Source: Sphingomonas echinoides ATCC 14820
Lineage (GTDB): Bacteria; Pseudomonadota; Alphaproteobacteria; Sphingomonadales; Sphingomonadaceae
Direction of reading: 5' to 3'
Assembly: GCF_000241465.1 (NCBI RefSeq)
Contig: NZ_JH584235.1
Coordinates: 892,118 to 956,117 of the forward strand
Length of the DNA stretch: 64,000 nucleotides
Position 1 is the stretch's first letter. Every line of letters begins with the position of its first letter. This document shows positions 34,347 through 42,614 of this stretch, in pieces. The notes under the pieces are model-generated. The model searched no databases. It worked only from the letters and a program-made list of their open reading frames with translations, and was not told the origin of the DNA. The translations under genes and the position numbers were made by a program.

Positions 34347-34730
34347 CGCGGTCTCCAGCGCCGGGATGAACGGCAAATCGGCCGGGGGCATCTCCAGCCC
34401 CCGCAGCGCAGCGGGGGCGTGCCACGCCAACGCCGTCGCATCGAGCGCTTGCGGCTCGCCTGCCCACACCCGACACAAATAGAGCAGGAGCAGCAAATGC
34501 CGGTCGGCGAGCGGCTCGCTGGCGAAGGTCAGCGGTGTGAGCGCGGTCGGCGCGACGACCACCCCCAATTCCTCCTCCAACTCGCGCACCAACGCCGCCT
34601 CGGGCGTTTCGCCGGGTTCCACTTTGCCGCCGGGAAACTCCCACAGGCCCGCCAATGCTTTTCCAGGGGGGCGGCGCTGCACCAGCACCCGCCCCGCCCG
34701 GTCCACCAACGCGGCCGCCACGACCAGCAT
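34332..34730 (-). CDS. NUDIX hydrolase, MutT-like (8-oxo-dGTP diphosphatase type)
   Basis: 132 residues. The complete NUDIX box is present: GGKVEPGETPEAALVRELEEELGV, beginning about residue 34. WEFPGGK and the LLLYLCRVWAGEP strand resemble MutT rather than other subfamilies. It would hydrolyse oxidised nucleoside triphosphates in the cytoplasm and reduce mutation. It is convergent with the PepSY gene. The Shine-Dalgarno is weak. Confidence 0.88.
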   Translation of the reverse strand: MLVVAAALVDRAGRVLVQRRPPGKALAGLWEFPGGKVEPGETPEAALVRELEEELGVVVAPTALTPLTFASEPLADRHLLLLLYLCRVWAGEPQALDATALAWHAPAALRGLEMPPADLPFIPALETALARG

Positions 34731-34753
34731 CACTGCTGTAAACCCGACGTACT

Positions 34754-34776
34754 GAATCCATTAAGCATATCGTAAC
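34754..34776 (+). promoter_or_regulatory. Candidate CtrA box with a GANTC methylation site upstream of flp
   Basis: GAATC (34754-34758) is followed by TTAA-N7-GTAAC (34761-34776), one base from the CtrA consensus TTAA-N7-TTAAC. It lies 55 bp upstream of the first Flp gene. Caulobacter pilA is CtrA-activated. Confidence 0.5.
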
Positions 34777-34830
34777 GCACCCGTTTTAGAGATTGGCAAC
34801 CAGCAGCTGTTTCGGTGGCCACGAACCCAT

Positions 34831-35016
34831 ATGATCATCGACACGCTGAAACGACTCTGGGGCGATCGCAAGGGTGCCACTGCGGTTGAATATGGCCTGA
34901 TCGTCGCGCTGATCGTGATTGCGATGGTTGCTGCGCTGACTCAGCTCGCCAATTCGACGACCACGATGTGGGGCAATGTCAGCACCAAGGTCGCCGCTGC
35001 GACGGCAGGCGTCTAG
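34831..35016 (+). CDS. flp: Flp/Fap-family type IVb pilin
   Basis: 61 residues. Short basic leader MIIDTLKRLWGDRKGATAVEYGLIVALIVIAMVAAL: the prepilin peptidase site lies after the Gly in KG/ATAVEYGLI, and the conserved Glu and Tyr follow. A single hydrophobic helix and a small Thr/Ala-rich tail complete it. It would be exported by a Tad system encoded elsewhere; none is in the window. It is followed 132 bp later by a second pilin gene. Confidence 0.93.
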   Translation: MIIDTLKRLWGDRKGATAVEYGLIVALIVIAMVAALTQLANSTTTMWGNVSTKVAAATAGV

Positions 35017-35048
35017 ATTCGGCGTCGCGGACAAAAGTTCCGTCGGGC

Positions 35049-35080
35049 TTAAACCTTTTTCAACTCTGCCTCCCTAGACT
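35049..35080 (+). promoter_or_regulatory. Candidate CtrA box with a GANTC site upstream of the second flp gene
   Basis: TTAA-N7-TCAAC (35049-35064) has one mismatch to TTAA-N7-TTAAC, and GACTC follows at 35076-35080. It repeats the arrangement seen before the first pilin gene, here with the GANTC downstream of the box. Confidence 0.42.
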
Positions 35081-35148
35081 CGTCAGCGTTGGTCCGGTTT
35101 TTCCGGCCCGACCGGGTACTGAAGCTTTCACCAACGGAGACCGGAATC

Positions 35149-35316
35149 ATGAAGACCATCCGCAATTTCATCAAGAATTCCAAGGGCGCGACCGCCATCG
35201 AATACGGCCTGATCGCAGCACTCATCGCCGTCGCCGCGATCGCCGCGATGCAGGGTCTGGGCACGCAACTGAACAAGACCTTCACCAACGTCACGACCAA
35301 CATGAAGGCTTCGTAA
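35149..35316 (+). CDS. flp: Flp/Fap-family type IVb pilin (second copy)
   Basis: 55 residues from ATG 35149 (GGAGA upstream). The leader MKTIRNFIKNSKGATAIEYG has the G/A-T-A-I-E-Y cleavage region, followed by LIAALIAVAAIAAM and the tail NKTFTNVTTNMKAS. It differs from the first copy mainly in the leader and tail, so they are paralogues rather than a recent duplication. A strong terminator follows at 35344. Confidence 0.94.
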   Translation: MKTIRNFIKNSKGATAIEYGLIAALIAVAAIAAMQGLGTQLNKTFTNVTTNMKAS

Positions 35317-35343
35317 GACTCTTACGAACTCCTCTAATGCAAA

Positions 35344-35378
35344 GGGCGGCGGAACCTCGGTTCCGTCGCCCTTTTCTT
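35344..35378 (+). terminator. Strong rho-independent terminator after the flp genes
   Basis: GGGCGGCGGAACC (35344-35356) pairs with GGTTCCGTCGCCC (35359-35371) around a 2-nt link, with one mismatch, followed by TTTTCTTT. It is the clearest intrinsic terminator in the window, as expected for highly expressed pilins. Confidence 0.9.
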
Positions 35379-35421
35379 TGGTCAGCACGCCAGCATCGGG
35401 AACAGCCGCGCCGCGTGCGCC

Positions 35422-36369
35422 TTAGATCCGCCCCATCGCCAGAAACTTCGCGCGCCGAGACCGACGCAGGTCGGCGGAGCTCTGGCCATCAAGGTTCGAC
35501 AGCGCCGCGTCGATCGCATCGCCCAGCGCCGCGATCGCCGTCGCCGGATCGCGCTGCGCACCGCCCAGTGGCTCCGGCACGATCGTATCGATCACGCCGA
35601 GACCCTTGAGATCCTGCGCGGTCACTTTCATCGCCTCGGCCATCTCGGCGGCTTTGTCGGACGTCCGCCACAGGATCGACGCGCCCGCCTCGGGCGAGAT
35701 CACCGAATAGATGGCATGCTCAAACATCAGAACGCGGTTTGCCGCCGCCAGCGCGATCGCGCCGCCCGAGCCGCCTTCGCCGACGATTGCAGCAACCATC
35801 GGCACGCCCAGCGCCAGGCACATTTCGGTGGAGCGGGCGATGGCCTCTGCCTGGCCGCGCTCCTCGGCCTGCACGCCCGGGAACGCGCCTGAGGTATCGA
35901 CCAGCGTCACCACCGGCAGACCGAAGCGGTCGGCCAATTGCATCAGACGAATCGCCTTGCGATAGCCCTCTGGCTTGCCCATGCCGAAATTGTGGCGCAG
36001 CCGACTGGCGGTATCGTCGCCTTTCTCATGGCCGATCACCAGCACGCGGCGGCCGCGAAAGGTCGCGAAGCCGCCCAGGATCGCCTGATCGTCGCCAAAG
36101 GCGCGGTCGCCCGCCAGCGGGAGGAAATCCTCGAACAGCCCGGCGACATAATGTTTGAAGTGCGGACGCTCGCCGTGGCGCGCGACCTGAGTCTTCTGCC
36201 ACGGCGTCAGCCTGGCATAGGTGTCGCGCAACAATTTGTCGGATTTGGCCTGCAGCCGCCCGACCTCTGCGTCGATATCGACCGTGCCTTCGGCTGCGGT
36301 CTCACGCAATTCATCGATCCGCGCTTGCAGTTCGGCGATCGGTTTTTCAAAATCGAGGAAAGTTGCCAT
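35422..36369 (-). CDS. accA: Acetyl-CoA carboxylase carboxyltransferase subunit alpha
   Basis: 315 residues, the alpha half of the carboxyltransferase that makes malonyl-CoA for fatty acid synthesis with AccD. Family landmarks: MATFLDFEKPIAELQARIDEL, LTPWQKTQVARHGERPHFKHYV, GRRVLVIGHEKGDDT, FGMGKPEGYRKAIRLMQ, VTLVDTSGAFPGVQAEERGQAEAIARS, GEGGSGGAIALA and YSVISPEAGASILW. The length is typical. It lies 12 bp after xerD on the same strand, the usual xerD-accA order in this group. Confidence 0.97.
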   Translation of the reverse strand: MATFLDFEKPIAELQARIDELRETAAEGTVDIDAEVGRLQAKSDKLLRDTYARLTPWQKTQVARHGERPHFKHYVAGLFEDFLPLAGDRAFGDDQAILGGFATFRGRRVLVIGHEKGDDTASRLRHNFGMGKPEGYRKAIRLMQLADRFGLPVVTLVDTSGAFPGVQAEERGQAEAIARSTEMCLALGVPMVAAIVGEGGSGGAIALAAANRVLMFEHAIYSVISPEAGASILWRTSDKAAEMAEAMKVTAQDLKGLGVIDTIVPEPLGGAQRDPATAIAALGDAIDAALSNLDGQSSADLRRSRRAKFLAMGRI

Positions 36370-36381
36370 AGGTCGGGCCGG

Positions 36382-37329
36382 TTAAGCCCCGCGCTTCCTT
36401 GCGTCAACGCGTGCCGTGGCTTCGGCGAGCGGATGACGTGCATTGACCAGCTCGACCAGGCGGCTGGCATCGACATGTGTATAGATTTCCGTGGTCGCAA
36501 TATCGGCGTGGCCAAGCATCGCCTGCAGCGCGCGCAGATCGGCACCGCCCGCCAGCAAATGCGTGGCAAAGGCGTGGCGCAGCACGTGCGGGCTGATGCG
36601 ATCGGGCGGAATCCCCGCTTCCGCCGCCAGCGCCTTCAGGATCTGGTAAAGGCGGATGCGGCTCAAATGCCCCTTGCCGGAAGGAAACAGCCACGCAGAG
36701 TCCTCGGGCACATGCAGCCGCCAGACCGCAACCGCCGCGCGCGCGCGATCGGACAGCGGCACCAGCCGTTCCTTGTCGCCCTTGCCGCGCAGAATGAGAT
36801 AAGGCCGGTCGGGCGCAATCGCGCTTCGCGGTAGCGAGACCAATTCGGTCGCCCGCAGGCCCGATCCGTACAGCAGCTCGACCAAGGCGGCCATGCGCAG
36901 GTCATTGGGGTCAGCGGGCACGCGCGCGATGCGCTCGGCAATCGTCGCAAACAGCCGGTCGATATCGCTGTGGTCGAGCACCTTGGGCAACCCCCGCGCT
37001 GCGCCGGGGCGCGGCAACGCCGCGCCGGGATCGTCGCCGCGCAATCCTTCATCCGCCAGAAACGCGAAGAACCGCCGCAGCGCCGCCGATTTACGCGCCA
37101 CGCTCGCCTTGGACAGGCCGATCCATTCCTCGCCCAGCCGGGCAAGGTCGCCAGGCGAGGCGCTGCTCAACCGTCCGCCGAGCACCGCCGATGCCAGCGC
37201 CAGATCGCTGCGATAGGCGGCGATGGTGTTCTTTGCTGCCCCGGCCTCCGCCGCCAGCATCTCCAGAAAGCGCTCGATCAGCGCGCGATCTTCACGCGGC
37301 GGCTCAGGCGCGCTGGGGCGCTCGGTCAG
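36382..37329 (-). CDS. xerD: Site-specific tyrosine recombinase XerD
   Basis: 315 residues if started at CTG 37329, overlapping the upstream stop as CTGA. Works with XerC at dif to resolve chromosome dimers. N-terminal SAM-like domain: LIERFLEMLAAEAGAAKNTIAAYRSDL. Catalytic domain: R159 in LLYGSGLRATELVSL, K183 in RGKGDKERLVPL, HVLRHAFATHLL (H248, R251), MLGHADIATT (H274) and Y283 in TTEIYTHVD. No ATG, GTG or TTG occurs between the expected N-terminus and ATG 37437, which would overlap the upstream gene by 112 bp. The start is therefore uncertain. It is a housekeeping recombinase, not a phage integrase. Confidence 0.92.
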   Translation of the reverse strand: MTERPSAPEPPREDRALIERFLEMLAAEAGAAKNTIAAYRSDLALASAVLGGRLSSASPGDLARLGEEWIGLSKASVARKSAALRRFFAFLADEGLRGDDPGAALPRPGAARGLPKVLDHSDIDRLFATIAERIARVPADPNDLRMAALVELLYGSGLRATELVSLPRSAIAPDRPYLILRGKGDKERLVPLSDRARAAVAVWRLHVPEDSAWLFPSGKGHLSRIRLYQILKALAAEAGIPPDRISPHVLRHAFATHLLAGGADLRALQAMLGHADIATTEIYTHVDASRLVELVNARHPLAEATARVDARKRGA

Positions 37330-39212
37330 AGCCGCGAGATCGCCTCGACGGCGATCATCCGCGCCTCGCCCGACATGCCGACCGCGTGCAGCGCCGCCGT
37401 GATGCGATACACCGCCTCGGGCGAGACGCCGTGCCACTGCCGCGTCTGCATGCCGATCGCGGCGAGCAGCACCACCGTGCCGGGCTCATGCTCGCGCGCC
37501 GCCTTGGCGATCGACCGCGTCCAGCTATTCTCCTGCGCGAACCGCAGCCCCAGCGCCTGCGCGCCGCGTTCGACTTCGGCACCCGACATCCGCCCCAGCC
37601 CCGCCATCGCGGCCAAGAACATGCGGCGCTTCAGGCCCTCGGCATCGTTCGTGCCCGAATAGGCGCTGACATCGCCATAGCTCAGCGATGGCATTGCCGG
37701 ATCGATCAGCGTCAGCATCGCCCAGGCATTGCTGCCCCGCGCCGCCTTGTCGCGCCAGCGCAGCGCCGGAACATCCAGCCCCGCGCTCAGCATCGCGGCG
37801 ACCAGCCGATCGATATCGGGCTGTTCCAGCGTCGTCGGAATGCGCGCGGCGGCCCCGGCGGTCAGCACCAGCCGGGCGTAGCGGCCCTCCGCGCTCTTGG
37901 GTTCATCCCACAACCGCACCAGCGCATCCGCACGCGCCTTGGCATCTGGTCCCTCATAGGCCGCGCGCAAATCCCGCGCGATCCCGACCTGCGCGCCGCT
38001 CTGGTCGTCCCCGGCATCGATCGCGCTATAGAGATCGACCAGCGCGGCGCTCGACAGAATCCCGCGCGCGGCGGCCAGTTCGGCAACGGCAGCGCGCACC
38101 CGCGGGTCAAGCGTCGGTGACAGCGCCCGCCAGCCCTGCACCGCGGGCGATGCGGTCGCCAGCAGCGAGTCGGGGATTTCCACCCCGGTCGCGGTGGCCA
38201 TGCCGTACCGCCACGCGGTCAAATGATCGACGCTGTCCCACTCGATCGTCACCGCTTGCCGACCGCTTTGCCCGGCACCCGCGACCTTTTGCGCCAGCAA
38301 AAAGTCGACGCCACCAGCAATGCCGGACTTGCGCGCTTGCGTCAGCAGCGGTTGCGCGCGTGCGGGCGTTCCCGACAAGCCTGCGCAGATCGCCCGCGCC
38401 ATGATCCAGCCGCGTTCCTGGCCCAGCTCGGCTCCGGCCTCGGCCGCCGGGCACAACGCTGCCGCGTCCCCCGTCGCCAGCGCGGCCTGCATCGTCGCCT
38501 CGAACATCTTCGGCGTATAATCCTCGGTATCGACGGCTTGCGCCATCGCCCGCGCGGCGACCGATTCGCCCATGCGCGTCAGCAACCACGATCGTTCCGC
38601 CGCGAAATCGGCACCGTTCACGCCGCGCGGGGTATCGACCCGCGCCATCAGCGCGCGGCGCAGCGCAATCGACACCCAGCGCGAGGCGACCGGAGTGTTC
38701 AGCCGCTGCATCAACACTTCAAGAAAGCGCCCGTCGGCCTGGCCAAAGGCGTTCGGGCCCATCGCGCCTTCTGCAGGGCCCGCGACCCCGACCCGCGCCA
38801 GCGATCGGCGCGCGAACGACGGCATGTCGGCGCGCACAAAGGCGGCAAAGTCGGTGGGAGCCGGAGGCGTGGCACCGGGGCTCGGCGCAGCTATCGGCGT
38901 CGCATCGGGCGCGGGCAGCAAGGCCGGTGCCGTCGCTGGAACCGACGCGGCAGGCGGCGGCACGGCTTGGCTCGGCTGCGCGGGGGCCTGCGGAACGGGC
39001 TTGGGCCGCGCCGCCGCTGGCGACGGGGCCGGCGTCGGATCGCCAAAGCCCGGCGGCAGGATCGATTCGGGGCGTTGCTGCCCCACCGCCGGAATCGCCA
39101 GCACCACCGCCAGTGCGGTGCCGAAGCGCAGGCCGATGGTCAGCTTGCGCGCGGCCGCGCCGGACACACCGCTACTTCTGGAGGTTCGCAAGCGGGACGG
39201 CCTTTTCGACAT
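37326..39212 (-). CDS. Large exported or membrane-anchored hypothetical protein, proline-rich
   Basis: 628 residues; not recognised beyond being a conserved-looking sphingomonad protein. Basic N-terminus, one signal-like hydrophobic stretch (LTIGLRFGTALAVVLAIPAVG), then about 90 residues of Pro/Ala-rich linker (about 50-135). An all-helical C-terminal part follows, with Ala-rich helical pairs (for example ARAMAQAVDTEDYTPKMFEATMQAAL) resembling tetratricopeptide-type scaffolds. It is probably periplasmic, with a helical-repeat domain held off the membrane by the linker. It lies between a micro membrane gene (41-bp overlap at its start) and xerD (overlap at its stop). Confidence 0.85.
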   Translation of the reverse strand: MSKRPSRLRTSRSSGVSGAAARKLTIGLRFGTALAVVLAIPAVGQQRPESILPPGFGDPTPAPSPAAARPKPVPQAPAQPSQAVPPPAASVPATAPALLPAPDATPIAAPSPGATPPAPTDFAAFVRADMPSFARRSLARVGVAGPAEGAMGPNAFGQADGRFLEVLMQRLNTPVASRWVSIALRRALMARVDTPRGVNGADFAAERSWLLTRMGESVAARAMAQAVDTEDYTPKMFEATMQAALATGDAAALCPAAEAGAELGQERGWIMARAICAGLSGTPARAQPLLTQARKSGIAGGVDFLLAQKVAGAGQSGRQAVTIEWDSVDHLTAWRYGMATATGVEIPDSLLATASPAVQGWRALSPTLDPRVRAAVAELAAARGILSSAALVDLYSAIDAGDDQSGAQVGIARDLRAAYEGPDAKARADALVRLWDEPKSAEGRYARLVLTAGAAARIPTTLEQPDIDRLVAAMLSAGLDVPALRWRDKAARGSNAWAMLTLIDPAMPSLSYGDVSAYSGTNDAEGLKRRMFLAAMAGLGRMSGAEVERGAQALGLRFAQENSWTRSIAKAAREHEPGTVVLLAAIGMQTRQWHGVSPEAVYRITAALHAVGMSGEARMIAVEAISRL

Positions 39213-39309
39213 GCTTCAGCGGCTTTTCGCGCGCGATCGACGAGAGTCCGAACAGGACACCCACAACGACGACCACGATGACGAGGAGGATTACGAGCGA
39301 GCGGGACAT
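39172..39309 (-). CDS. Micro membrane protein (45 aa)
   Basis: ATG 39309 opens MSRSLVILLVIVVVVVGVLF, a single hydrophobic helix, followed by a basic tail (SSIAREKPLKHVEKAVPLANLQK). The stop TAG lies at 39172, inside the start of the next gene (41-bp overlap), implying translational coupling. The N-in/C-out or reverse orientation cannot be decided. The function is unknown. It is divergent from aroK. Confidence 0.7.
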   Translation of the reverse strand: MSRSLVILLVIVVVVVGVLFGLSSIAREKPLKHVEKAVPLANLQK

Positions 39310-39357
39310 GGGCCAGGACCTGTAACAGAACAATTTGGGCTGCGCCCGCAAGGCCTT

Positions 39358-39386
39358 TTGCCCGAGACGCCCGTGCGCTGTATAGC
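39358..39386 (+). promoter_or_regulatory. Predicted aroK promoter giving a near-leaderless mRNA
   Basis: TTGCCC (39358-39363), 17 bp, TATAGC (39381-39386). Transcription would start near 39393, only about 4 nt before the aroK ATG at 39397, which has no Shine-Dalgarno. Seen by eye only. Confidence 0.5.
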
Positions 39387-39396
39387 CCTCGCTTCG

Positions 39397-39951
39397 ATGT
39401 TGCAAAGCCCAGCCCCCACCCCACCCCAATCGCCGAAATGGACCGGCCAGCCCATCGTGCTGGTTGGCCTCATGGGCGCTGGCAAATCCACCGTTGGCCG
39501 CCGCCTGGCGATTCGGCTTGGCCTGCCCTTTGTCGATGCCGATACCGAGATCGAAACGGCAGCGGGGATGTCGATCCCCGATATCTTCGATCGCTTCGGC
39601 GAAGCCTATTTTCGCGACGGAGAACGCCGCGTGATCGCGCGGCTGATGGAAGGCCAAAAGCGCGTGATCGCCACGGGCGGCGGTGCCTTCGTCGACCCGC
39701 AGACGCGCGCGGCGATCCTGGATCGCGGCTATGCCATTTGGCTCGATGCCAAGCCGTCGGTGCTGGTCGAGCGCGTTTCGCGCCGCGATACGCGACCGCT
39801 GCTGCGCGGGCGCGATCCGCTGGCCGTGCTGGAAGAACTGGCGCGCGTCCGCAACCCGTTCTACGCGACCGCGCATCTGCGCGTCTCCAGCCATCGCGCG
39901 CCGCACGACGCCACCGTCAACGCCATTCTGAAGGCCCTCAACCAACCATGA
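39397..39951 (+). CDS. aroK: Shikimate kinase
   Basis: 184 residues, phosphorylates shikimate with ATP in aromatic amino acid synthesis. P-loop GLMGAGKST at residues 24-32. Shikimate-binding residues: DADTEIETAAGMSIPDIFDRFGEAYFRDGERRVI and ATGGGAF. The lid region is RRDTRPLLRGRDP, followed by RNPFYATAHLRV. ATG 39397 is chosen because the protein begins just before the kinase core; longer in-frame openings run antisense through the neighbouring exported-protein gene. The stop overlaps the aroB start (ATGA). Confidence 0.95.
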   Translation: MLQSPAPTPPQSPKWTGQPIVLVGLMGAGKSTVGRRLAIRLGLPFVDADTEIETAAGMSIPDIFDRFGEAYFRDGERRVIARLMEGQKRVIATGGGAFVDPQTRAAILDRGYAIWLDAKPSVLVERVSRRDTRPLLRGRDPLAVLEELARVRNPFYATAHLRVSSHRAPHDATVNAILKALNQP

Positions 39952-41048
39952 CGACCATTCCCGTTTCGCTGGGCGCGCGCAGTTACGATGTGGTGATCGA
40001 GGCCGGGCTGCTCGCCCGCGCCGCCGACTGGCTCGCGCCGCTCTCGCGCGGGCGGCGAATGGCGATCGTCACCGATGAGAACGTCCTGCCGCATCTGGCG
40101 ACTGTTCAGGCCGCGCTGACCGCAGCGGGTGTCGCCAGCGAAGCGATCGTGCTGCCGCCGGGCGAATCGACCAAGAGCTGGGCGATGCTGGAGCATTTGA
40201 CCGATCGCTTGCTCGAGCTCGGCGTCGAGCGCGGCGACCATGTCGTGGCGCTGGGCGGCGGGGTGATCGGCGATCTTGTCGGCTTCGCGTGCAGCATCCT
40301 CAAGCGCGGCTGCGGCTTCGTGCAGATCCCGACGACCTTGCTCGCGCAGGTCGATTCGTCGGTGGGTGGCAAAACCGCGATCAACTCTAAGGCCGGCAAG
40401 AATCTGATTGGGGCGTTTCACCAGCCCGCGCTGGTGCTGATCGACCCCAATGTGCTCGACACGCTGGCGGAGCGCCATGTCCGCGCGGGTTATGCCGAGG
40501 TCGTGAAATATGGCCTGATCGACGACCCTGATTTCTTCGGCTGGTGCGAAACCCATGCCGCCGCGCTGATCGAGGGCGATGCCGATGCCCGGCTCTATGC
40601 CATCGCGCATTCGGTCGCCGCAAAGGCGCGGATCGTCGCAGAGGACGAACGCGAGACGACCGGTGCGCGGGCGCTGCTCAATCTTGGCCATACCTTCGGC
40701 CATGCGCTTGAGGCGGAAGCGGGCTTTTCCGACCGGCTGCTGCACGGCGAAGGCGTCGCGGCGGGGATGGCGCTGGCCTATGGCTATTCGGCCGCGCGTG
40801 GGCTTGCACCGCAGGGCGATGCCGATCGCGTCGCCGCGCACCTCCGCGCGATCGGCCTGCCCGATGGCACGGCGGCGGCGGGCATCACCGCCGATGGCGA
40901 AACGCTGATCGCGCACATGCTGCACGACAAGAAGATGGATGCGGGCACCCTGCCCTTCCTGCTGGCGCGTGGGATTGGCGGCACCTTCCTCGATAAATCG
41001 GTCGATCTGGCGGACGTGCGCGCGTTTCTGGATCAAGCGGCCGCCTGA
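39948..41048 (+). CDS. aroB: 3-dehydroquinate synthase
   Basis: 366 residues; converts DAHP to 3-dehydroquinate using NAD and a divalent metal. Landmarks: VTDENV, LPPGESTKSW, GVERGDHVVALGGGVIGDLVGF, RGCGFVQIPTTLLAQVDSSVGGKTAIN, NLIGAFHQP, AGYAEVVKYGLIDD, LLNLGHTFGHALEAEAG (metal His) and LHGEGVAAGM. The HDKK motif is in MLHDKKMDAG. It is translationally coupled to aroK by 4-bp overlap and immediately followed by the DUF2256 gene. Confidence 0.97.
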   Translation: MTTIPVSLGARSYDVVIEAGLLARAADWLAPLSRGRRMAIVTDENVLPHLATVQAALTAAGVASEAIVLPPGESTKSWAMLEHLTDRLLELGVERGDHVVALGGGVIGDLVGFACSILKRGCGFVQIPTTLLAQVDSSVGGKTAINSKAGKNLIGAFHQPALVLIDPNVLDTLAERHVRAGYAEVVKYGLIDDPDFFGWCETHAAALIEGDADARLYAIAHSVAAKARIVAEDERETTGARALLNLGHTFGHALEAEAGFSDRLLHGEGVAAGMALAYGYSAARGLAPQGDADRVAAHLRAIGLPDGTAAAGITADGETLIAHMLHDKKMDAGTLPFLLARGIGGTFLDKSVDLADVRAFLDQAAA

Positions 41049-41201
41049 ATGCCGAACGGCGTCGCCAAGACCAACTTGCCCGAAAAGACCTGCCCGGTCT
41101 GTCAGCGCCCGTTTGCCTGGCGCAAGAAATGGGCGCGCGACTGGGACAGCGTCGTTTATTGCTCCGAACGCTGCAAGCGCGCGCGGATCAGCGCCGTTTG
41201 A
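41049..41201 (+). CDS. DUF2256 small zinc-finger-like protein (50 aa)
   Basis: 50 residues. The ATG follows the aroB TGA directly (TGA-ATG). Four cysteines are arranged CPVC ... CSERC ([15 protein letters not shown], then [14 protein letters not shown]), with the conserved aromatic/basic core [12 protein letters not shown] of DUF2256. It is probably a zinc-binding cytoplasmic protein; its role is unknown. Its last 14 bp overlap the convergent MFS gene. It is too short for most gene finders' thresholds. Confidence 0.9.
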   Translation: MPNGVAKTNLPEKTCPVCQRPFAWRKKWARDWDSVVYCSERCKRARISAV

Positions 41202-42438
41202 GTAAGGCCAGGCCGCCCAGGCTCAGCACGCCCGCCGCGACCAGATAAGCCCCGACCAGGCCCAGCCCACCGCGCGCGGCCAGCGCTTGCGCCGCGATCG
41301 GGGCGAGCGCGCCGCCGAGGATTCCGCCAAGATTGAAGGTGATCGACACCCCGGTATAGCGCACCCCGGCGTCGAACAGCGACGGCAACCAGCCGCCGAG
41401 CGGGCCGTAAGCAAAGCCCATCGCGAACAGCGACAAAGCGAGCCACGCAAACACCACCCAGAGCGATGCAGACCCCAACATCGTCCCCATCAGCAGGCCC
41501 GAGACGACGCAACCGACAAAACCCCAGCGCAACATCGCGGTCGCGCCGAACCGGTCGGCCAGCGTGCAGGACACGATGACGCCGGCCGCAAGGAACAGGA
41601 TCGCGCCAAGCTCCAGCGCCAGAAACGCCTGCCGCCCATGGCCGAGCGTGGTGGTGCCGTAACTGAGCGCGAACGCCGTCGTCAGATAGAAGAGCGCAAA
41701 ACACGCGACCACGCCGACCGTGCCCGCCACCGTCGCGCGCAAATGCATGCGGAAGAGTTCGGCAATCGGGACTTTGGGCAGCGCATCGTGCGCGGCGGCT
41801 TCGCGGAAGGCGGGCGTCTCGGTCAGCTTCAGCCGCACCCACAAGCCAAGCAGCACCAGCACCGCGCTCGCCAAGAACGGCACGCGCCAGCCCCAATCGC
41901 GAAACTGCTGGTCGGTGAGCGTCGCTCCCAGCAGCAGGAAGAAGCCGTTGGCGGCGATAAACCCGACCGGCGCGCCGAGTGGTGGAAACATGCCCCAGCG
42001 ATTTTCCTGACCCCTGGGCGCATTCTCGACCGCAAGCAGCGACGCCCCGCCCCATTCGCCGCCCAGCCCGAGCCCCTGCCCGAAGCGCAACAGACACAGC
42101 AGCGAGGGGGCGACCCAGCCGATCTGCGCATAGGTCGGCAGGAACGCGATCGCGACGGTCGACCCGCCCATCAGCATCAGCGAGGCGACCAGCGTCGACT
42201 TGCGCCCGAGCCGGTCACCGAAATGCCCGAACACCGCCGCCCCCAGCGGCCGCGCGAAGAAGGCGAGGCCGAAACTGGCATAAGAGGCGAGCAACTGCAC
42301 CGCCGGATCGTCCGCAGGGAAGAAGAGCGGGCCGAACACCAAGGCGGCGGCGGTCGCGTAGATATAGAAATCGTAGAATTCGACCGAGGTGCCGATCAGG
42401 CTGGCAAGCAGGATGCGGCGGGTCGAGGCGCTGGTCAT
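41188..42438 (-). CDS. MHS-family MFS metabolite:proton symporter
   Basis: 416 residues, 12 membrane segments. [32 protein letters not shown] is the metabolite:H+ symporter (ShiA/ProP/KgtP) signature, with [17 protein letters not shown] at loop 2-3 and [15 protein letters not shown] in helix 4. The solute is probably an organic acid, betaine or shikimate-like compound. It lies next to aroKB, but on the opposite strand, so coupling to shikimate is only suggestive. REP-like hairpins lie upstream. Confidence 0.92.
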   Translation of the reverse strand: MTSASTRRILLASLIGTSVEFYDFYIYATAAALVFGPLFFPADDPAVQLLASYASFGLAFFARPLGAAVFGHFGDRLGRKSTLVASLMLMGGSTVAIAFLPTYAQIGWVAPSLLCLLRFGQGLGLGGEWGGASLLAVENAPRGQENRWGMFPPLGAPVGFIAANGFFLLLGATLTDQQFRDWGWRVPFLASAVLVLLGLWVRLKLTETPAFREAAAHDALPKVPIAELFRMHLRATVAGTVGVVACFALFYLTTAFALSYGTTTLGHGRQAFLALELGAILFLAAGVIVSCTLADRFGATAMLRWGFVGCVVSGLLMGTMLGSASLWVVFAWLALSLFAMGFAYGPLGGWLPSLFDAGVRYTGVSITFNLGGILGGALAPIAAQALAARGGLGLVGAYLVAAGVLSLGGLALLKRR

Positions 42439-42498
42439 CCGCCGTCCCTATCGTGCTTGTCGTTTCGTGTCGAAGGGGCGGATGAAGAGCGCACCGTC

Positions 42499-42586
42499 AC
42501 CCCGGCCTCGTGCCGGGGTCCACCGGGATACGAGAGGATCGATCGCAGAAAACGCGGCACAGTGGATGCCGGGACACGCCCGGCAT
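42499..42586. repeat. Pair of REP-like hairpins
   Basis: Two perfect inverted repeats, each with an 8-bp stem and 5-nt loop: ACCCCGGC/GCCGGGGT (42499-42519) and ATGCCGGG/CCCGGCAT (42566-42586). They lie in the 176-bp gap between the MFS start and the zinc-ribbon gene stop. The sequence style is typical of dispersed sphingomonad palindromes. Confidence 0.7.
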
Positions 42587-42614
42587 GACGGGACGCGCTC
42601 CGCCAAAGCGTCCG

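Noticed and set aside
36382..37437. Phage or island integrase
   Set aside because: The tyrosine recombinase sits between accA and core genes and matches housekeeping XerD; there is no attachment site or cargo.
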